This document shows positions 49,401-53,365 of a stretch of DNA of 64,000 nt, piece after piece. The translations under genes were made by a program, and so were the position numbers. Each line of letters opens with the position of its first letter. The first letter of the stretch is position 1. The stretch is taken from NCBI GenBank assembly GCA_022818135.1, contig JAFMSR010000012.1, positions 7,989,570 through 8,053,569 of the forward strand. Direction: 5' to 3'. Below the pieces are notes generated by a model. That model made no database searches and was not told the DNA's origin. It saw only the letters and a list, made by a program, of their open reading frames with translations. Source of the DNA: Saxidomus purpurata (taxonomy: Eukaryota; Mollusca; Bivalvia; Venerida; Veneridae).

Positions 49401-51951
49401 CAATAACTCTGTAATTAGTCAAGATGGAGTTATGGTTCTTGTGCACTGCACTTCCTCTCAATGTGCTTGACCATTGTATGAAGTTGTATTGAATTCCAAC
49501 CAGTAGTTTTCGAATTATGCTCCGGACAAGGAAAATGCAACAGACCGCCCGACCGACCAACCACCGGGTGACTCCTATATACCCCCCTAAACTTCATTTC
49601 GGGGGTATAAAAAACCAAATGACGTATCACATTTACACAATCACATACATGCATAGCATAATTGTTTAATTATTTAATAAAATAAAGACTGTATCCAACA
49701 TTGGTCACAAAGACCTAATGTTGGCTTTCACACAAAATGCTTAAAGGTCCATTACTAAGACCAAATCAAATTTTCTTTTAAATCTGGAATTGTAACAGGG
49801 AAAAACAGTTTGAAACTGGCTTCTAAAGCTTGACAAAAGCCGTGGAGTATTTCCCTGTTGAAATACTGTTGCAGAAAAACGAGTGAATGTTTCTGTATTT
49901 CCTTTGATTGACCTAGGTGGTCTTTATTGCATGTTGTAAACAGTCAGAGATATACGTTGCACATCATTGGAAGTAAAGTTCTTTCAACTCTAATTCAAAA
50001 TATGCATGCTTATTCATGCACAACCTATTTACATTCTCTTTCTGGGAGACATCTGGAAAATTACAAAGATATTTGAAAACTGGAAAACCTATTTTCATTT
50101 TAGAAAAGGCAAAATGTAATTTATCAATTCTTTTGTTAAAATCAAATTTTCAACACAATATAGTCACATTCGATGCAGTATGTCATATTTTTCCTTCTAA
50201 GAAGACGCCCGTTACAATTCCAGATTTAAAAGAAAATTTGATTTGGTCTTAGTAATGGACCTTTAATTTACTTTCTCACTACCAGTAAGAGTTACCTTTT
50301 CTTTAGTCTTCCCTTCCAGAACCTGACATTTTTTCTGAATTTCACATTTATCCTGCTGTAGTACCAGTCTCTCCTCTACTTCTATGACATTCTCATACAA
50401 CTGGTCCGGGGTGGAGATTTCCTGTTATTTATACATATGCAAGTTATCCACTGTAATATTTTCGTTATTTTCGTCATTTTCATGAATACCCACCAGTCGT
50501 ACAAAAGTTTCATTTCACAAAGATCTAAAATAAAAGACCCCTAAAGACCTAAAATATAATAATATAATTTAAAGGCTGAATCAAAACTGTTGTACTTGTA
50601 TGACATAAATGAGGAATTACTACAGTTTTGCAATCACCCCTCATATTGTAAATTTTGAATATGCAAATAAGTCTATCTGCTATCAAATCACAAATGTTTT
50701 GTCGCATGAAAATTACCACATTTACAAATAAACGCATTTTCACCAGAGATTTACTGCTTACTTATCAACACCATCAATCCCATCTGATGGAAGAGTGTAG
50801 TGCTCTTTACATGACTGTATGTTTAGGTTGAAATCTTGTCAGTAAAACCTGCACAATCCCTTCTTTCAACTTGCAAGTCCTGCTTAGCACATGGAAGCAG
50901 TCATCAAGGGTAGTATGAATAAGTTGTAAAACCATGAGTACTTAACTCAACAAGAAATGTAAAAGTTAATTCAAGATTTTTTTTTTAAACAAGCTGAACC
51001 ATCCTATAGTTATCCTAATGGTAATTTTATTCTAGCTTATGTATTGCCGAGAAAACAGGTGATTTACCAGGTCAAAGATGCTTGGCCTGGCCTGGTTCCC
51101 GATGTGCAGCAAGTCCTTGAACCCTTTTGTTATCGCAAGAGCCATTCTGCTTCCTTTCCTTTCCAGGAGAGCATTGGTTGCCACGGTAGTTCCCATCCGT
51201 ATCCACTCAATCTCAGACACGTCAATAGGCTTGTCTGCTGCAACGGGAACTCCTGTCTCCTGCATTAACATAACATTTTTGCTGTGTACCAAAAACAGTC
51301 AAAACTGTCTTAATTGAGATTTGTTAGGACTTATGAAATTAATGTAGTTCTTTTCTCTTCATATTCTGTGAGTAACCAAGCTTCACCTTTTATTTTAATA
51401 ATAGAATATCGCAGACTGGTTAACAGTTTTAACAGTTTGTTAACTAAAGACCGATCACCAAAGCTACAGTCTGGTTATCTGGAATGTTTAATGCTCTCCT
51501 GTAGGTTCAAATCACTGAAATCTGGATACATTGTATTACACTTGTGTCCGATACCTTTCACTTCATGGATTATCAAGTATGGTTACAGTTGGTTCAAAAC
51601 CAAAAAACTAAGGATTTTTTGGGCTCTGCTTGTAAAACATATATTACATGTATACCTGCTGAGGCTTGTTGAGGCTTTAGGCAGAGCAATTTTATTTTTT
51701 AATTATTACAAAATTGTAAAGGTTGTGAAAATAAATACAAGTTACAAACAGGTACACATTGCCATTATACAGTACAGGTAGATATTTACCTGTTCCAGAA
51801 TCCTCCTGATTCCCTCCCTTGGGGCATCTTTGTAATTCTGTGGGTCCTCTGACAACAGTTTTAACACTGTGACTTTGCCAGTGGGTGCCTGTGCCCATAT
51901 GTCAGTGAAAGTTCCTCCACGATCAATAGCAAACTTGAATTTAGCAGCCAT
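14902..51951 (-). CDS. OPLAH: 5-oxoprolinase (ATP-hydrolysing), 33 coding exons
   Basis: The enzyme opens 5-oxo-L-proline to L-glutamate at the cost of ATP in the cytosolic gamma-glutamyl (glutathione) cycle. The reconstructed protein has 1297 residues; human OPLAH has 1288. The N-terminal hydantoinase A-like half carries DRGGTFTD (10-17), [14 protein letters not shown] (77-90), SGPAGG (288-293), GFDMGGTSTD (312-321) and CFGGAGGQH (489-497), the actin-like ATP-binding fold signatures. The C-terminal hydantoinase B-like half starts near residue 735 and carries [13 protein letters not shown] (743-755), SNHP...GGSHLPD (820-832), [10 protein letters not shown] (854-863) and TPGGGGYG (1249-1256). 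All 32 splice junctions join in phase. The start is chosen because ATG precedes the conserved [11 protein letters not shown] at the family's usual distance. The variable acidic/basic linker after TPGGGGYG is family-typical. The gene spans 37 kb because repeats fill its introns; intron 32 alone is 11,569 nt. No frameshift or missing motif is seen, so I expect it to be functional. Confidence 0.96.
15070..16890. other. Part of OPLAH intron 32, nothing recognised
   Basis: No coding exon or clear repeat. Several short open frames on both strands lack recognisable protein features. Confidence 0.4.
16893..16980 (+). pseudogene. Tiny LINE reverse-transcriptase fragment
   Basis: One frame reads [18 protein letters not shown], resembling the S-PLLF-LF-NDL block that follows the RQGxxLSP motif in LINE reverse transcriptases. 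It ends in a stop after about 25 codons. The match is short and the call tentative. Confidence 0.4.
17081..17891 (+). pseudogene. Decayed LINE ORF1 (L1-type nucleic-acid-binding protein)
   Basis: The first part (17081-17389) reads as an N-terminal region with [14 protein letters not shown] and ends at an in-frame TAA at 17387. The same frame continues after it as [11 protein letters not shown] and [13 protein letters not shown] frameshift near 17470 moves the reading to the frame from 17460, which gives [56 protein letters not shown] and [19 protein letters not shown], then a stop at 17889. The order coiled segment, RNNLLFxGIPE, RIGK, LVxF, and I-x-D-Y/F-P is that of L1-like ORF1 proteins. 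One stop plus one frameshift show it is dead. It lies antisense in OPLAH intron 32. No adjacent ORF2 is visible. Confidence 0.75.
17892..19049. other. Part of OPLAH intron 32, nothing recognised
   Basis: AT-rich. A short imperfect direct repeat around CCCAAGACTA occurs at about 18885-18960. No ORF2-like frame follows the ORF1 relic. Confidence 0.4.
19050..21034 (+). mobile_element. Hairpin-capped element, GGGCC family, long copy
   Basis: The head ACAAGAGGGCCA-AGA-TGGCCC is followed by TATATCGCTCACCT. The interior holds about ten tandem units of ~150-170 bp built from GGGGTCATAATTTGAACAAT, CTTGGTAGAGGT, AATATCTAAGCTCTAGGCCT and TTTTTCCTATATAAGCCTAT. The tail carries GGACGGACAGACGG, GACGGACACCGGAC, then AGCTCACTCTGG and AGGTGAGCTAAAAA, so the subterminal GCTCACCT and AGGTGAGC are exact inverses. 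Non-coding. It fits a Helentron-associated non-autonomous element or similar. Confidence 0.8.
21035..22934. other. Part of OPLAH intron 32, mostly unique
   Basis: At 21112-21172 there is an inverted GATCATGATC-containing repeat (CAGTGCAGATCATGATCAG ... CTGATCATGATCTTCACTG), related to the 42-bp array at 34.5-35.2 kb. Otherwise no structure is recognised. Confidence 0.45.
22935..23746 (+). mobile_element. Hairpin-capped element, GGGCC family, mid-size copy
   Basis: The head ACAAGAGGGCCAAGATGGCCC is followed by about three tandem units of the same kind as at 19050. The tail has GACGGACGACGGAC and a clear terminal hairpin CTCACCCTGGC-GAA-GCCAGAGTGAG followed by CTAAAAA. The left subterminal copy is eroded (GATTACCTG). 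Confidence 0.8.
23735..23841 (+). repeat. Flank duplication, copy 1 (107 bp)
   Basis: From GTGAGCTAAAAAGC to GGACAGAAAGC, identical to 23855-23961 as far as I can read. It begins inside the terminal hairpin of the element at 22935-23746 and includes a (GA)n run. Confidence 0.9.
23855..23961 (+). repeat. Flank duplication, copy 2 (107 bp)
   Basis: Starts 120 bp after copy 1. The 13 bases between the copies (TGGCTTCTCCAGG) complete a second hairpin-like 3' end resembling the inverse of the element's own terminal hairpin. Confidence 0.9.
23962..24840. other. Part of OPLAH intron 32, nothing recognised
   Basis: No coding exon, no clear repeat. Confidence 0.35.
24840..25050. repeat. MITE-like repeat, copy 1
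   Basis: AAATTTGCGA near the left end and TTTACAGTAAA at 25038-25049 flank a body with TTTCACATAGATTTACTATTAG. A close relative is at 25955-26155. Coding is excluded by stops in all frames. Confidence 0.55.
25254..25446. repeat. 21-bp tandem array, ~9 units
   Basis: Units of CAGTGGTACTTTTACATTTCT with C/T and G/T variants. As 21 is a multiple of three, both strands stay open (HFSVVLL and its complement), which mimics a coding region. The low-complexity peptide and the lack of flanking splice support argue against a gene. Confidence 0.92.
25955..26155. repeat. MITE-like repeat, copy 2
   Basis: Starts CTGTAAATTGACTAATATTTG and ends AAATTTGCAGTAAAG, with inverted ends and TTTCACATAGATTTACTATAAG inside, as at 24840-25050. 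A looser relative with ends TTACAGTAAA/TTTACAGTAAA is at 32655-32875. Confidence 0.55.
26270..26400 (+). repeat. Possible tRNA-derived SINE head
   Basis: AGATTCAAATTCC at about 26351-26363 resembles a Pol III B box, 60-70 bases after GCAATGGTGTATGGG, a weak A box. Lies in OPLAH intron 32. Confidence 0.35.
26639..26736 (-). CDS. OPLAH: OPLAH exon 32
   Basis: Codes residues 1210-1242 ([19 protein letters not shown] to DCAAG), including GKTSV. Donor GGG|GTAAGA, phase 0, opens the 11.6-kb last intron. Confidence 0.94.
27027..27187 (-). CDS. OPLAH: OPLAH exon 31
   Basis: Codes residues 1156-1209 ([17 protein letters not shown] to SPYGLH), including GGDGVIRE and LSVLTERR...PYGLHG. Donor ATG|GTATGT. 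Confidence 0.96.
27348..27556 (-). repeat. tRNA-derived SINE (TGGCACAGTGG family), copy 2
   Basis: On the minus strand the A box TGGCACAGTGG is at about 27538-27548 and GGATTTGATCCCC at about 27495-27507. The body and tail are as at 13719-13946. Lies in OPLAH intron 30. Confidence 0.7.
27629..27711 (-). CDS. OPLAH: OPLAH exon 30
   Basis: Codes residues 1129-1155 plus two bases ([19 protein letters not shown] to ILER), including [16 protein letters not shown]. Donor AG|GTAAGT. Confidence 0.95.
28122..28530. repeat. 37-bp tandem array, ~11 units
   Basis: Units of ATACTTGCACAAGAACCACGG followed by ATGACTGATGACTAAA, some shortened to 24 bp. It fills intron 29 of OPLAH up to about 25 nt from the exon 29 donor. 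Confidence 0.92.
28556..28630 (-). CDS. OPLAH: OPLAH exon 29
   Basis: Codes residues 1104-1128 ([19 protein letters not shown] to GGAGA), including GCMNN and [10 protein letters not shown]. The donor GCA|GTAAGT is followed about 25 nt later by a 37-bp tandem array. Confidence 0.95.
29026..29175 (-). CDS. OPLAH: OPLAH exon 28
   Basis: Codes residues 1054-1103 ([19 protein letters not shown] to CAASQ), including [11 protein letters not shown] and [11 protein letters not shown]. Phase 0. Confidence 0.96.
29467..29601 (-). CDS. OPLAH: OPLAH exon 27
   Basis: Codes residues 1009-1053 ([19 protein letters not shown] to VPLNQ), including [19 protein letters not shown]. Phase 0. Confidence 0.96.
29808..29950. 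repeat. ~65-bp tandem duplication
   Basis: ACTACAGATAAAAACGTTT with TGCAATTTTGACTCAGTG and AACCTTTTTA at 29808-29873 is repeated at 29877-29950 with small differences. Lies in OPLAH intron 26. Confidence 0.7.
30190..30345 (-). repeat. tRNA-derived SINE, minus strand
   Basis: On the minus strand the A box TGGTCTAGTGG is near 30320-30332 and the B box GGTTCGATCTC near 30267-30278. The body has GGTCTTTCGAATGAGACC. A diverged body copy (AGGCCTCGTCTGAGAGACC) is at 43580-43690. Lies in OPLAH intron 26. Confidence 0.7.
30477..30623 (-). CDS. OPLAH: OPLAH exon 26
   Basis: Codes residues 960-1008 ([17 protein letters not shown] to TVTIDAAK), including DYMDNGAQI. Acceptor CTATAG|GAT, donor AAG|GTTTGT, phase 0. 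Confidence 0.94.
31168..31563. repeat. Poly-G-rich low-complexity block
   Basis: G runs at about 31229-31241, 31437-31478 and 31489-31516. It is followed by the hairpin CTCCCCCAT-ATTTT-ATGGGGGAG at 31541-31563. Lies in OPLAH intron 25. Open frames across it encode only polyglycine and are not genes. Confidence 0.85.
31601..31785 (-). CDS. OPLAH: OPLAH exon 25
   Basis: Codes residues 898-959 ([19 protein letters not shown] to YMTHIQ), including [20 protein letters not shown]. Donor CAG|GTATAC; a poly-G tract begins 84 nt into the intron. Confidence 0.96.
32215..32389 (-). CDS. OPLAH: OPLAH exon 24
   Basis: Codes residues 840-897 plus one base ([19 protein letters not shown] to GGEFQEQ), including [18 protein letters not shown] and EGAVF.SFKLV. 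Donor AAG|GTGAGT. Confidence 0.96.
32655..32875. repeat. MITE-like repeat with TTTACAGTAAA-type ends
   Basis: Left TTACAGTAAATCACC, right TATGATTTACAGTAAAC, with inverted internal fragments (GAATTCATGAG / TTCTCATGAA). Lies in OPLAH intron 23. Confidence 0.45.
32899..33000 (-). CDS. OPLAH: OPLAH exon 23
   Basis: Codes residues 806-839 ([19 protein letters not shown] to TVITP), including [15 protein letters not shown], a metal/substrate-site motif of the hydantoinase B family. Phase 0. Confidence 0.95.
33046..33082 (+). repeat. 5' end fragment of ATACCCCC-like hairpin element
   Basis: GAGCATATCAC-TGAAG-GTGAT forms the same small hairpin as the heads at 8609 and 14229. No right end found. Lies in OPLAH intron 22. 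Confidence 0.4.
33280..33400 (-). repeat. Tandem repeat of the exon 22 end and splice donor, 4 copies
   Basis: On the minus strand CAATATCAG|GTCAGTTATC (or GTCTGTTATC) occurs with donor boundaries at 33382, 33348, 33322 and 33288, spaced 34, 26 and 34 nt. The first is the one that keeps the OPLAH frame to exon 23. Reading past it meets TGA after five codons. Confidence 0.85.
33382..33492 (-). CDS. OPLAH: OPLAH exon 22
   Basis: Codes residues 769-805 ([19 protein letters not shown] to QETVQYQ), including [10 protein letters not shown]. Donor CAG|GTCAGT. The exon end and donor are tandemly repeated in the intron (33280-33390). Confidence 0.95.
33727..33975 (+). repeat. tRNA-derived SINE, plus strand copy
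   Basis: The A box TGGTGTAGAGG is at 33743-33753 and the B-box-like GCAGTTCAAGCCCC at 33783-33796. The body has CTCACTGACTGAGGGTTGTGG, and the tail TACTGTAAAAG ... TTTTTATTTTCGCTAATTTT. An inverted partial copy is at 37018-37195. Lies in OPLAH intron 21. Confidence 0.7.
34490..35185. repeat. 42-bp tandem array with GATCATGATC core, ~16 units
   Basis: Units of GCTGTCTGATCATGATCTGC then ACTGTAAGCTATTCATTATTTT; the first few units are shorter. GATCATGATC is a perfect palindrome. Because 42 is a multiple of three, open frames of 206 and 136 codons run along it; they encode only the repeat and are rejected as genes. Confidence 0.93.
35342..35678. mobile_element. MITE with ~30-bp terminal inverted repeats
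   Basis: AGGCCAGAGTTTTTATAT with GCTTGGTTTATG at the left is inverted at the right (CATAAACCAAG, ATATAAAAACTCTGGCCT). About 335 bp, non-coding, nested inside the larger element at 34264-36378. Confidence 0.75.
36393..36429 (-). CDS. OPLAH: OPLAH exon 21 (37-nt exon)
   Basis: Codes residues 756-768 ([13 protein letters not shown]), matching the conserved R.LQRT.ISTNIKERLDF. It is short and not a multiple of three, so skipping it would shift the frame. It lies between an inverted SINE pair, and a mobile element ends 14 nt inside its downstream intron. Confidence 0.92.
37018..37195 (-). repeat. SINE copy inverted relative to 33727
   Basis: Carries the inverse of the tail and body of 33727-33975 (AAAATTAGCGAAAATAAAAA, TTACAGTACTAGACTACCAT, CTTCCTCACACAAGACTGGA, CCCACAACCCTCAGTCAGTG). 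The tRNA head is missing or diverged. Lies in OPLAH intron 20. Confidence 0.7.
37293..37393 (-). CDS. OPLAH: OPLAH exon 20
   Basis: Codes residues 723-755 plus two bases ([17 protein letters not shown] to MSIAEQMG). [16 protein letters not shown] marks the start of the hydantoinase B-like half. Confidence 0.95.
38620..38683 (-). CDS. OPLAH: OPLAH exon 19
   Basis: Codes residues 701-722 ([19 protein letters not shown] to KIT), including STILVEP.C.A..T. Donor ACC|GTAAGT, phase 0. Confidence 0.94.
38845..38957 (-). CDS. OPLAH: OPLAH exon 18
   Basis: Codes residues 664-700 plus two bases ([19 protein letters not shown] to AIIMNGN), the CYF.(G)W..T.VY block. Donor ACAG|GTTTGA is weak. Confidence 0.93.
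39095..39355 (+). repeat. tRNA-derived SINE, nearly complete
   Basis: The A box TAGCACTGTGG is at about 39108-39118 and the B box GGGTTCAATCC near 39151-39161. The body has TTTTCTCTGGTTTCCTCC, and the 3' end is a (TTA)n run at 39333-39350. Lies in OPLAH intron 17. Confidence 0.75.
39808..40802 (+). mobile_element. Hairpin-capped element, GACAG family, copy 2
   Basis: The head ACAAGAG-CTGTC-AGTAG-GACAG is followed by CGTGCTCGACTTTTTTAGTG. About four units of ~170 bp follow (AAGGGCCATAATTCTGTCAA, ACCTTGACAGAGTTATGT, GATGGTAAACAAGTATGG). Then comes GACGCCAACGCCGACGCCGA and the tail TCATAGAAAAGTCGAGCTAAAAA. CTCGACTTTT and AAAAGTCGAG are exact inverses. Lies in OPLAH intron 17. Confidence 0.8.
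40857..40995 (-). CDS. OPLAH: OPLAH exon 17
   Basis: Codes residues 617-663 ([19 protein letters not shown] to ATGPPLAEL), including [16 protein letters not shown]. Ends in phase 0; the donor lies 54 nt from the mobile element ending at 40802. Confidence 0.94.
41377..41514 (-). CDS. OPLAH: OPLAH exon 16
   Basis: Codes residues 571-616 ([19 protein letters not shown] to RAAFQE), including [14 protein letters not shown]. Donor AG|GTCTGT. Confidence 0.94.
41825..41906 (-). CDS. OPLAH: OPLAH exon 15
   Basis: Codes residues 544-570 ([19 protein letters not shown] to QNQGFK) plus two bases. Acceptor CTAG|AT, donor GA|GTAAGT. This is the variable helical segment between the two conserved blocks. 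Confidence 0.92.
42177..42265 (-). CDS. OPLAH: OPLAH exon 14 (GC splice donor)
   Basis: Codes residues 514-543 ([19 protein letters not shown] to SSYSD). It ends GATG|GCAAGT, a GC donor otherwise matching the consensus. No GT nearby keeps the frame, and joining here to ATTCCCTGCAA of exon 15 preserves both phase and family similarity. Confidence 0.9.
42395..42525 (-). repeat. tRNA-derived SINE head, minus strand
   Basis: On the minus strand GATAGCTCAGAGGTTAGGGC is a strong A box (near 42496-42515), and GGAGGTCCCGGCC takes the place of the B box. A tRNA cloverleaf cannot be completed. Lies in OPLAH intron 13. Confidence 0.55.
42651..42763 (-). CDS. OPLAH: OPLAH exon 13
   Basis: Codes residues 477-513 plus two bases ([19 protein letters not shown] to MTQVYVH), including the [14 protein letters not shown] loop. 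Donor CAG|GTCAGT. Confidence 0.95.
43075..43203 (-). CDS. OPLAH: OPLAH exon 12
   Basis: Codes residues 434-476 ([16 protein letters not shown] to RPIRALTQ), including [20 protein letters not shown]. Phase 0 at both ends. Confidence 0.95.
43580..43690 (-). repeat. Diverged SINE body (family of 30190)
   Basis: Contains TTTAAGGCCTCGTCTGAGAG and ACCATTAGTCATGTTAGTGG, paralleling 30230-30260. The tRNA-like head is eroded. Lies in OPLAH intron 11. Confidence 0.5.
43785..43927 (-). CDS. OPLAH: OPLAH exon 11
   Basis: Codes residues 386-433 ([18 protein letters not shown] to AFDKLTKE), including LTVTDAN and a hydantoinase-like [10 protein letters not shown] stretch. Donor GAG|GTGAGA, phase 0. Confidence 0.95.
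44170..44287 (-). CDS. OPLAH: OPLAH exon 10
   Basis: Codes residues 347-385 ([19 protein letters not shown] to PGPVCYMK), including the conserved NTVAAGGGS and [11 protein letters not shown]. Ends in phase 1. Confidence 0.96.
44405..44620 (-). repeat. tRNA-derived SINE (family of 10745)
   Basis: On the minus strand: CGGCCTCAGTGGTTGAATAG (A-box region), then GGTTTCAAGCCCC (B box), then a body with GGTAAACTGCCTG. A fragment of the body repeats at 44885-44935. Lies in OPLAH intron 9. Confidence 0.6.
44637..44725 (-). CDS. OPLAH: OPLAH exon 9
   Basis: Codes residues 317-346 ([18 protein letters not shown] to TIQAPQ), completing the GGTSTD loop. Ends in phase 0 at CAG|GTATAT. Confidence 0.95.
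45181..45293 (-). CDS. OPLAH: OPLAH exon 8
   Basis: Codes residues 279-316 ([19 protein letters not shown] to VIGFDMG). It carries SGPAGG and the first half of GFDMGGTSTD. The split glycine codon is completed by exon 9. Confidence 0.96.
45676..45728 (-). CDS. OPLAH: OPLAH exon 7
   Basis: Small exon coding residues 262-278 plus two bases ([17 protein letters not shown]), with the conserved LFMQSDGGL. Donor TC|GTAAGT. Confidence 0.94.
45998..46205. repeat. T/G/A homopolymer-rich low-complexity block
   Basis: Long T runs broken by G and A runs. It reads like uncorrected sequence rather than a biological simple repeat. Lies in OPLAH intron 6. Confidence 0.8.
46585..46725 (-). repeat. tRNA-derived SINE (TGGCACAGTGG family), copy 3, truncated
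   Basis: Shares TACTAATTTATTCATTCTTG, CTCGAGACTCACTCCAGATG and GAGAGGCAATGTGGAATTAT with the copies at 13719 and 27348, but lacks the tRNA-like head. Lies in OPLAH intron 6. Confidence 0.65.
46796..46875 (-). CDS. OPLAH: OPLAH exon 6
   Basis: Codes residues 235-261 ([18 protein letters not shown] to GGLE). Acceptor TTTCAG|CG, donor GAG|GTATGT, ends in phase 0. Confidence 0.93.
47369..47484 (-). CDS. OPLAH: OPLAH exon 5
   Basis: Codes residues 196-234 ([17 protein letters not shown] to VRIVPRGYT), including [10 protein letters not shown]. Acceptor TTCAAG|G, donor ACAG|GTACAT. Confidence 0.95.
47879..47998. repeat. Short foldback element
   Basis: ATATTTACCTCCCTTGTT at the left is the exact inverse of AACAAGGGAGGTAAATAT at the right, about 120 bp apart end to end. 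Lies in OPLAH intron 4. Confidence 0.7.
48161..48267 (-). CDS. OPLAH: OPLAH exon 4
   Basis: Codes residues 161-195 plus two bases ([10 protein letters not shown] to [10 protein letters not shown]), including [13 protein letters not shown]. Donor CAT|GTAAGT, phase 2. Confidence 0.95.
48412..49614 (+). mobile_element. Hairpin-capped element, ATACCCCC family, long copy
   Basis: The head is eroded (GAGATCTAAATGTGATTAAT, then ACCCCGG). About seven ~148-bp units follow (TGTATGAAGTTGTATTGAAT, CAACCAGTAGTTTTC, GCTCCGGACAAGGAAAAGTA, AACTCTGTAATTAGTCAAGA). The tail reads CAGACCGCCCGACCGACCAA, then the hairpin ATACCCCCC ... CGGGGGTAT followed by AAAAAA. The 3' GGGGGTAT is the inverse of the ATACCCCC head motif seen at 8609. 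Lies in OPLAH intron 3. Confidence 0.78.
49745..50262. mobile_element. MITE with 54-bp perfect TIRs and TTAA target duplication
   Basis: The left end AGGTCCATTACTAAGACCAA and the next ~30 bases are matched exactly in inverse at the right end (TTGGTCTTAGTAATGGACCT). TTAA flanks both ends (49741-49744 and 50263-50266). The 518-bp body has no transposase. TTAA duplication is a piggyBac-superfamily trait, so a piggyBac-type MITE is the best guess. A solo related end is at 59638. Lies in OPLAH intron 3. Confidence 0.85.
50296..50421 (-). CDS. OPLAH: OPLAH exon 3
   Basis: Codes residues 119-160 ([19 protein letters not shown] to GKTKEK), including the conserved LYE.V.EV.ER. Phase 0 at both ends. 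The donor AAG|GTAACT lies 33 nt from the right end of the MITE at 49745-50262. Confidence 0.94.
51068..51259 (-). CDS. OPLAH: OPLAH exon 2
   Basis: Codes residues 55-118 ([10 protein letters not shown] to QARPSIFDL), including [14 protein letters not shown]. Acceptor TGCAG|GAG, donor CTG|GTAAAT, both phase 0. Confidence 0.96.
51790..51951 (-). CDS. OPLAH: OPLAH exon 1 (coding part)
   Basis: Codes residues 1-54, from [17 protein letters not shown] to GIRRILEQ. The donor is CAG|GTAAAT, phase 0. DRGGTFTD is the first phosphate-binding loop. An AG at 51988-51989 could be the acceptor of an intron lying in the 5' UTR. Confidence 0.95.
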
Positions 51952-51965
51952 GTTTTACAGGCAAT

Positions 51966-51977
51966 TCACTTACGCAT
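51966..51977 (-). promoter_or_regulatory. Possible 3-codon upstream ORF
   Basis: An ATG followed by two codons and TGA ends 14 nt before the OPLAH start codon. It matters only if the 5' UTR extends this far, which the sequence alone cannot show. Confidence 0.25.
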
Positions 51978-51987
51978 CTGTTTTAAT

Positions 51988-53290
51988 CTGAAATTTTAAT
52001 TAACAAGGTATGGTATGCAATATTGTATAGCTGATACATGTACCTAGTCAGCTAGTCTGTACAAAATTAAAATTTCATATATCAAACCTCATGTTTATGC
52101 TGTGGATAAATATTATTTTCCCCAACTTTTAAACTAAATTATCCTTAAGTGTTTAATAAAACCAAAAACTTTGATTGTCAACAATCAAGAATGAAACCGT
52201 TTTAAAATCAGCAAGACTGTAAAAAGGGGTTTTTCTTGTGCCACATCTAGCAGCCTGCAAAATGATAAAATGTCAACAGAATTTAAAGGGCCAATAGCTA
52301 TTTACTGTTTGTTCCCCTCTCTCCGAACCATCTTACAAAAAATTGCTGACTCTGGAATTTTCTTGCCAGAAATCAATCAAAATTTATTTCACTGATGTGA
52401 TGTGATTAAATAAAAAGGGCCCTCCTGGGTGAATTTTTAATTGGTTTTGTTCTGTAATTTTACTTTTCTAACCACTTCCAGGACCTGAACAATGTTTTGA
52501 AATTAAAGGTGGTTTCAGTCATTATATCAAAAAGTAATTGGCTATAACAAAGAGAAACCTCATGACAGAGCTCCCTTCAGATATTAGACTTTGAGCATCC
52601 ATCTTGCATGCCCAGGGCTAGCTCTGGGATTAGTCAATGCCGAAACCCCCTACAATTTTTTTTATATATATTTTATTTTTTCCAGAATTGAAGAGTACAT
52701 ATTGTCGATTTGAAAATTTTATTAATAAGTGACCAGTCACATAAATTCTTAAAACAGGTAAATAGGTTGTACCTGTTTGATAAAAATCTATTTAGTTTTC
52801 AACGGATAATGGAAAAAAACACTTTGACATAAAACGAATAACCTGCCCTGCCCCCCACCCCGCTCCACCCACCCACCAAAGCAAATCAAATACTTACAAC
52901 CATTCTTGTTAAATTTTGAAAGCACTGTAGCTTATAGATCTTAACAAACCAGAGAATAATTAAAATGTACAGTCATGGCCTAACTTACTGTACCATGTAA
53001 AGATTATTGCATACACACTGTACCATTATATACATCCATTTACAACACTATAATATTTATTAAAATCACTTCTATATAGAGAAACATTACTGTTAAACTA
53101 CCCAAAGTGCACAAATGTACTTAAATGATATAAATTGCAGAAAAAATGCATTTCAATGTACGTAATTATATAACAAGTGAATTGCTACATGATGTGTATG
53201 TAAAACCCTTACCCTCTAAGATTTGGACTTGTCTGTCTTTCAGTTTGGATGATATCATTAATTGTTCAAAGAGATAATAAGTAAAAAATT
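51988..53290. other. OPLAH upstream region, nothing recognised
   Basis: No coding frame. It may contain the 5' UTR or an intron of OPLAH; no promoter signature is evident here. Confidence 0.35.
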
Positions 53291-53304
53291 ATAGACTTCA
53301 GAGA

Positions 53305-53365
53305 GAACAGTGCAGATCATTATCAGTCTATATGGACGTGCAGTCTGATCATGATCTGCACTAGT
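53305..53365. repeat. Inverted GATCATGATC repeat
   Basis: CAGTGCAGATCATTATCAG is inverted as CTGATCATGATCTGCACT after about 20 bases. The same phrase makes up the 42-bp array at 34490-35185 and the hairpin at 21112-21172. Confidence 0.7.

Noticed and set aside
51314..51781. 155-codon plus-strand open frame
   Set aside because: It lies in OPLAH intron 1, antisense, with no recognisable domain and AT-rich composition like the surrounding intron.
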